Assembly (NCBI GenBank): GCA_963969595.1
Contig: OZ018416.1
Location: 13,408,065-13,472,064, forward strand
Direction: 5' to 3'
Origin: Neckera pumila
Taxonomy: Eukaryota; Streptophyta; Bryopsida; Hypnales; Neckeraceae
Length of the DNA stretch: 64,000 nucleotides
This document shows, one piece after another, positions 59,023-64,000 of the stretch (positions are counted from its first letter, which is position 1; every line of letters begins with the position of its first letter). The notes beneath the pieces were generated by a model. That model did no database searches. It had not been told where the DNA came from and saw nothing but the letters and a program-made list of their open reading frames with translations. The translations under genes were made by a program, and so were the position numbers.

Positions 59023-59958
59023 TTAACCCCTAAAAGCTGTCCCTTCGGGGGACAAATGCGTTTTCGGGCAGGTACCTACGGGCTGGAATTTTCCCCTGGT
59101 TTTTTGAAATTTTTTTGGAGGTAGAAAAGCTGATTAGCTTCGTAGGGATATAATTTTTTTTACAATCAGTGCCCGGGAACAAAAGTTATGATCAAATAAG
59201 CTCAAAACAAGGGATGGGACGGCAGCGCAAGCAGCAAAAAAAATTGGCACTTTTCTTTTCTTTTTTTTAGTGTTTTTTTTCTCATAGATTATCTTTTTGT
59301 CTATTTGGAAATCTTTTATTCATTTCATTTGGATTTGTTATGAGAAAGTTATGGACATTCTTGTTTTTCAGACAGTTAGAGCATCTTTTTGAAAAAAATA
59401 ACTTTGTAGGATTCATTTCTGAATACAATTTTTCAAATTTTTCAAATTTTCTTTTTGCATGGTTTAGTTTACTTGCTAGAACAATCTCACCATTGGAATT
59501 AGTGCACTTTAATTCCATCTAAAATATATGAATATTTTAGAATTTCCTTCTATCTTGTACTTGCTTCTATTTAATAATTTTTTTAATAATGAAAATTAAG
59601 TTTTTTTGAACTTTTTTTTGGGGGGGTAAATTGTCAACTCAATTCTCCAATATAAACATTTAAAGCTCAAAACTCTGTAGTGCAAAAAATTTAAGTTAAA
59701 AATGTTCAAAGTCAAAAAATCCAGTCCCACAATGTGCTGAAAAACTTGTTTTTTCCCACTTTAAACATAGATATCTTGCAATATGTGCGGTCAAAAATTC
59801 TGAAATTTTTTCTGCATATTCTTGTACTAGTTAGGTGTAATATCCTACAATTAGATTTGCAAAAAAAATATTTTTAATTTTTCTTCACTCTTTGCTAAAA
59901 AAATGGCAGTTTTGGGTGTTTTGGGGCAGAAAAAAAGCCTTGGGCCTTTAGGGGTTAA
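59023..59958 (+). mobile_element. TTAA element, family A, copy 8
   Basis: It runs from TTAACCCCTAAAAGCTG, with hairpin GTCCCTTCGGGGGAC, to GGGCCTTTAGGGGTTAA, 936 bp. The short open frames inside are not shared with other copies. Confidence 0.85.
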
Positions 59959-60114
59959 TTCTTGAAGATGGTAAGTTGATGAGAACTATTATTACCTTCA
60001 TGACTCCACAACGTTTCTGGGTGGTAGTTTGAAAAGAAAGATGCTTTGAGTTGACAAAAGGTTCATCAACAATGAATGTGATGAAGTTTGAATAGGGCTT
60101 CATTTTACTCATGA

Positions 60115-60480
60115 AGCTGCCAAGGCCTTTTTTCCATCAAAAATCACTCAAAACTACCATTTCTATTGCAAAGAGCAAAAAACTTTAAAAATGTTGTTTT
60201 GTATATCTAACTAGGGAATCTTGCATTAGAATAGTGTAAGAATATGAGGATTAAATTTTAGAAACTTGAACCTTGTAGATTGCAAGATATTTGCATTTAA
60301 AGGAATTTTTTTTTGCAACTTGCTTAACAATTTTTTTGACTTTGAATCTTCTTACTTTGAATTTTTTGCAATAACCATTTTGAATTTCTAATTTTTCATA
60401 TTGAAGAACTGAGTTGAGAATCTAGGAATTTCTTAAAGAAATAAAAGCTATTTTTCACTCATTTAGAAATTATTATTGAA
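60115..60480 (-). mobile_element. TTAA element, family A, 3'-end fragment in reverse
   Basis: The segment starting CCAAGGCCTTTTTTCCATC matches the A right end in reverse, up to GAACTGAGTTGAGAATCTAG. The terminal TTAACCCCTAAAG itself is missing. Confidence 0.55.
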
Positions 60481-60539
60481 GCGGACAATGATAATTTTTT
60501 AGAGGAAATTTGTTGGATTAATTATGTGCATCATGAACT

Positions 60540-61020
60540 CTAGTCTTTGTACAAAACATTGAACTGAAAAATGCATTATATGGTTGTAAAATGTAAATTG
60601 AACTCATTAACCGTTTCAACAAATCTTTCAAATGCAAAGGCATTAACATATAATAATGGTCCATGTTGCAACCTATACTCTCTCTAAAACAGCTAATGCA
60701 ATTCTATGCTTTCAATTCCCCCCCCCCAAAAAAAAAACCCCCAAAAAAACTCAAATATTGTGAGAACCAACATCATTTGCATGTTTGACAAAAGAAAAAA
60801 TTGACAAAAGATGAAGTAATTCCAAATCATGGTAAACAAAACCAAGTTTTAGACATGGCTAACTTTGAAAATAATTTTTTTTCAATCACAACTAATTTTT
60901 TCTTCAAACTTTCATGGTTAACATGTACTATGTCGCACATTACAACTTTCGTATATCCACTTTTGGACTTTGTCCATTGATGCTTATGGTACGGTTGTTT
61001 GAATGAAAACCATTTTAAAT
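60540..61020 (-). repeat. dispersed repeat, inverted copy of about 33.66-34.2 kb
   Basis: Order and content mirror the other copy: CATGTTGCAACCTATACTC, AATATTGTGAGAACCAACAT, ATGGCTAACTTTGAAAATAA and TGATGCTTATGGTACGGTTG. The class is unknown. Confidence 0.55.
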
Positions 61021-61216
61021 TTGCACTCAGTTTTGTTGGTCACTGTATGAGAGAATTTCCATTCACATATTAATTAATCAAACTTCAACAGAAATAAAAC
61101 TGTCTTATAAACTAAAATCCAAATTTCAACACTCTTATGCAGTTGCTAGTCTTGCTATACATCGCTTCACATTCTCCAAAGGATTAAAGAGGGTCATGAA
61201 CTCATGATAGATAAGA

Positions 61217-61283
61217 ACATCAACGGTGTCCAATTGTCACTGTCTCTTTGGGAAAAAAAAAAAAAAATAGGACATCAACGGTG
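61217..61283 (+). mobile_element. minute retroposon scrap with poly(A) and target duplication
   Basis: The direct repeat ACATCAACGGTG (61217-61228 and 61272-61283) flanks about 43 bp that end in fifteen A residues. This is the structure expected of a severely 5'-truncated, target-primed insertion. Confidence 0.6.
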
Positions 61284-61312
61284 GACTTCTAACAAAATTT
61301 TAGAAGCAAACT

Positions 61313-61585
61313 AAGAGCATTCCCACTGGGAGTTCCATTTCCCTAAAAGTTTAGGAAAGAGGACTTGAGATGCAGACAAGGATACAGAAAATTCACCGCA
61401 CCAAACTTTTTCAAAAATCTATATCCGTAAATATACAGAATTCTGTAAAACTCTCACCGAATCCTATATCCAGAGGCTGATATAGAGAAATCGCGAGGTC
61501 TCATCTGTATAAAGTCAAGGTTGACTGCTTTGAGACTTTAAGTTTAGGGATAGGGATAGAGAACAGATTGGTGGGGATGCTCTAA
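61313..61585. mobile_element. MITE with GAGCATYCCCAC ends
   Basis: The left end AGAGCATTCCCACTGGGAG mirrors the right end TTGGTGGGGATGCTCT. About 270 bp with GATAGGGATAGAGAA near the right end. Single copy here. Confidence 0.6.
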
Positions 61586-61648
61586 AGTCGTAACTTATAT
61601 TGTATGAATGGAAGAGGATATCCCCTCTCAGGCTTGCACACTGAAAGA

Positions 61649-61731
61649 GGTTCTGTAGTCTAGTGATCAGATCATTAGACTCTGAATCCAATGAGGCAGT
61701 TCATCTTCACACAACTGCTTTTGTCATAACC
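61649..61731 (+). pseudogene. tRNA-Gln(CTG)-like relic
   Basis: The 5' part GGTTCTGTAGTCTAGTGATC has the acceptor and D-arm layout of a plant tRNA-Gln, followed by an anticodon arm TTAGA-CTCTGAA-TCCAA with anticodon CTG. The acceptor could pair with CATAACC at 61725 with one mismatch. The T arm is enlarged and lacks the GTTCGAATC core, so this is a decayed gene or a tRNA-derived SINE head. Confidence 0.4.
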
Positions 61732-62249
61732 TTCAATTAAGTTTTACAGTTTTTGCATTTACAGAGCTATCCTCACTTGCATCCAAAGACTTGAGTTCCC
61801 CTCCACTGGGAAAAGCCTGTCAAAAGTCACACTACCAAGGGCTTGACATCAAACCCTGCAAACCAAGCCTTAAAAGCTTTAAAATCACGCTCTTTTGTCT
61901 TCCATTGATCCAAATTCAAAGTAGTGGTTGACTGGCATAAGCTTGCATTTAGATCTGTCTCGAAAAGACCATATCAACAAAGCTTCTCTCAGTGTCTCAG
62001 AATACAGTACTATGACAGTCCATAAACCCAAAGTACTAGCACTATGTGGAATTGAGGAATGGAAAGGCGATTCTAAACTGCTCTCTTGCAAGCCAGGTCC
62101 TCCATTCTTGTGGCTCTCACGGTTGGTTTCTTTCGAGAAAGATGGCCTTCCAATTGACTCAAGAATGTTATGATACAAGTATGCTCCTCTCCACAAAGTT
62201 CTCTTTACAAGACATGCGAAAAAATATCCGGCGTCACAACTAAATAATC
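61732..62249. other. flank between the tRNA-like relic and the tandem repeat
   Basis: Open frames on both strands at 61885-62268 are unsupported by homology I can recall. It may belong to the 3' transcribed region of the OEP7-like gene. Confidence 0.3.
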
Positions 62250-62815
62250 CACTGCCACAAACTACCAAAAAGCAAACTCTAAATGATACTTTCCAGGCTT
62301 GGTCTTCAAACTCTACACAAATTCTGAAGACAAAACATGTACAGATTCAGAACCTACCCTGCACTGCCACAAACGCCCCGGAAAGAAAAGTCTAAAGCCG
62401 ATACCTCAAGGGCTTTGTCTCCAAAATTCTACACAAATACTCAAGACAAATATGTGCAACATATTCGGAGCCATTGCACCATTATAAACTACCGGAAAGC
62501 AAACCCTAAAATGGTACCTTCCAAACTTGGTCTCCAAATCCCTATACAAATTCTCAAGACAAAGCCTGTGCAACACATCCTGAGCCAAAACCGCCCCTGC
62601 ACTGCCACAAACTCCATGAAAAGAAGACTCTAAAGCGGATGCCTTTAGGGCTTGGTTTCCCTGATTCTGTACAAAAATACTCCTTTACACAAAAGACGAG
62701 CAAACTATCCTGAGCCCAAACCTAACTATGCACTGCACCAAACTCCCTGGAAAGAAAACCCTAGAACCGATACCTCAAGGGCTCGGTGTCCAACAGTCTC
62801 CGAAACTCCGAGAAA
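62250..62815. repeat. five-copy degenerate tandem repeat (112-131 bp unit)
   Basis: Units start with CACTGCCACAAACT-like sequence at 62250, 62362, 62477, 62600 and 62731. Each then has GGAAAGAAAA, a CTAAARCCGATACCTCAAGG-like block, GCTTGGTYTCCAAA and CTACACAAATACTC. The array ends within a few bases of the OEP7-like stop codon, so it may be its 3' untranslated region. Confidence 0.75.
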
Positions 62816-62817
62816 CC

Positions 62818-63123
62818 CTATTTGTAATTCACGTTCTGGTCCTTCTGGTCAAGAGATTCCACAATCTCGTCTTCTTCGTCTTGGGATTTGGTTTCGGAGT
62901 CTTTCGTCTTGGCTTCATTGGCCACTTGCTCCACCAAGAGCACCGCCGGGTCCTCCATTTCCACCTCTTTGGGCTGCAACGACTTGTCCATGGCTTCACG
63001 ACCTGGATTGAGGAGGCCTCCCAATCCGAGCTCCAACGCCGCCCAACCGAGAGCAAGCCCTGCCGCTCCAATTACTGCCGTGGCCAGCATGTTGCTCTTT
63101 CGTTCTTCCTTCCGGTTCGCCAT
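62818..63123 (-). CDS. OEP7-like chloroplast outer envelope membrane protein
   Basis: A single exon encodes 101 residues. After a short basic N-terminus (MANRKEERKSN) comes one hydrophobic segment, about residues 12-36, including AALGW-like ALGWAALELGLGGLL, then a hydrophilic acidic tail with many Asp, Glu and Lys. This matches the layout of Arabidopsis OEP7 and pea OEP14: signal-anchored proteins with a single helix, ALGW in the membrane segment, and a Lys/Asp-rich region behind it that selects the plastid envelope. OEP7 of Arabidopsis is shorter (about 64 residues), the extra length here being in the acidic tail. The ATG at 63123 is the first in frame. The function of the family is mainly known as an envelope-targeting model; no enzymatic role is established. 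Confidence 0.75.
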   Translation of the reverse strand: MANRKEERKSNMLATAVIGAAGLALGWAALELGLGGLLNPGREAMDKSLQPKEVEMEDPAVLLVEQVANEAKTKDSETKSQDEEDEIVESLDQKDQNVNYK

Positions 63124-64000
63124 AGTTGGGCTCTCAAACTCACAAAAACTTAGATCCCCTTCTCTACTTTTGCAATTCCTGCAGAGCTCGTCCCTGCTGT
63201 CGCTGCAGTTCCTGTTGAGCCCTTCCGGTCCGATCCCCCTTGCTGCAATTCTGCAGATACTCTTTCCTACTTAACTCTCGACTGTGGCAATTCCTGCAGA
63301 GCTCTTCCAGAAACAATTTCGTGAGGGATTCAATAGTGGGGTGACTGTCGTATGGGAGCACCGACTCTGAGGGGTTCAACCGCTGCCGTGTATATGACAT
63401 GGACTGTCTTGTGCCAACTGGCAGACAAGTGCACTGGGTTACGTGGCAGCATCTGAGAGAGCACTTTTTAATAAAACACTTTCAGTTCTGCAAAGACTGC
63501 TAAATCTTCATCAACGTCAAAAGTTTGGGTCGGTTGTTTGCTCCACACTTGCATCTCACTGCTGTGATCTAAAGTAGAAATATCTACAAATATCCCAGTT
63601 TTATTTTATATATCTATATCTATATCTATATATAATATTTTTAACAAAGAGATATTACCGTAGCCTCAGGTCACCTTCAACGAAGAGTAATTAAAATTTT
63701 TGAAGCTGAATGGTTTTGGAAATTAATAAGTTAAGACACTTTTGTGAAATTCAAAGAAAATTGAACATGAAGTACTAAGTCAAAATGTTGGAAAAGGTAC
63801 TTCTACAACTTGGTCCTATGCCATCCAAATTCATTCATCTAACTTTACTATGCAAGGTTAGATGAAACCAGGGACACTATGAAAAGAAATGAATTCATTG
63901 AAAGCCATAACTATCACTTTTCTAGGCAATGATTAAAGAAAACCATTCAACTTTTGAGATTAATTGAAGAGCTACCAAAAGTTAAGAAAAAATATTTCAT
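63124..64000. other. upstream region of the OEP7-like gene
   Basis: Positions 63124-63470 are GC-richer and contain two near-copies of TGCAATTCCTGCAGAGCTC (around 63169 and 63286). An ATATCT-type run lies at 63606-63640. No further gene was seen before the window ends. Confidence 0.35.

Noticed and set aside
61649..61731. Functional tRNA-Gln gene
   Set aside because: The T arm is enlarged and lacks its conserved core, and the acceptor has a mismatch, so it was listed as a relic.
1..64000. LTR retrotransposons, rRNA genes, CRISPR arrays, organelle inserts
   Set aside because: No long direct repeats with TG...CA ends, no rRNA core motifs, no regularly spaced repeats and no chloroplast or mitochondrial gene sequence were seen.

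Overview
This is nuclear DNA from a land plant. Three supported protein genes are all plant genes: a histone N-alpha-acetyltransferase of the NAA40/NatD type joined to a plant MAP kinase, a JAZ/TIFY jasmonate repressor, and a chloroplast outer-envelope protein of the OEP7 type. Introns are GT-AG with one GC-AG, and the gaps between genes are long, AT-rich and full of transposable elements. The species cannot be named from the sequence. The abundant TTAA-flanked elements and the long JAZ with an early-diverging style of Jas motif lean towards a non-flowering plant, but that is inference.

Layout. 1-2595 (+): the 3' part of a NatD gene whose last exon runs in frame, with no stop, into a complete intronless TEY-type MAP kinase. 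2.6-27.8 kb: a repeat desert. 27.8-33.0 kb: the seven-exon JAZ gene on the minus strand (CDS 32135-29408) with its flanks. 33.0-61.6 kb: a second, longer repeat desert. 61.6-64 kb: a tRNA-Gln-like relic, a five-copy tandem repeat and the single-exon OEP7-like gene (63123-62818, minus).

The repeats form a readable stratigraphy. (1) TTAA elements: several families (here called A, B, D, E, J) begin TTAACCC and end GGGTTAA, which fits piggyBac-like target use. A is about 0.9 kb and has a small hairpin just inside one end; B is about 0.93 kb; D about 0.6 kb; E about 0.23 kb; J 240 bp. Many sit end to end sharing one TTAA. One 2.8-kb member (49582-52356) has A-type ends but unrelated internal DNA, including a short reading frame that resembles the cysteine-rich C-terminus of piggyBac transposases. 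(2) TA elements: two about 0.88-kb fold-backs (5657-6535 and 22070-24204), a 0.3-kb family K that lies mostly inside TTAA elements, and an Emigrant/pogo-like MITE. (3) Other MITEs with clear terminal inverted repeats: family F (230-265 bp, eight copies), two TTA-flanked hairpins near 39.2 kb, and single copies at 24.3, 27.7, 35.1, 55.1 and 61.3 kb. (4) Short non-LTR retroposon ends with target duplications and A-rich tails. Nesting gives relative ages, for example K inside A inside the fold-back at 22-24 kb.

The three genes show no common pathway. The JAZ protein would act in the nucleus in jasmonate-type signalling, the OEP7-like protein in the plastid envelope. The NatD-MAPK product, if made as one polypeptide, would tie ribosome-linked histone acetylation to a MAP-kinase catalytic domain. 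No complete transposase, LTR retrotransposon, rRNA or CRISPR array was seen.
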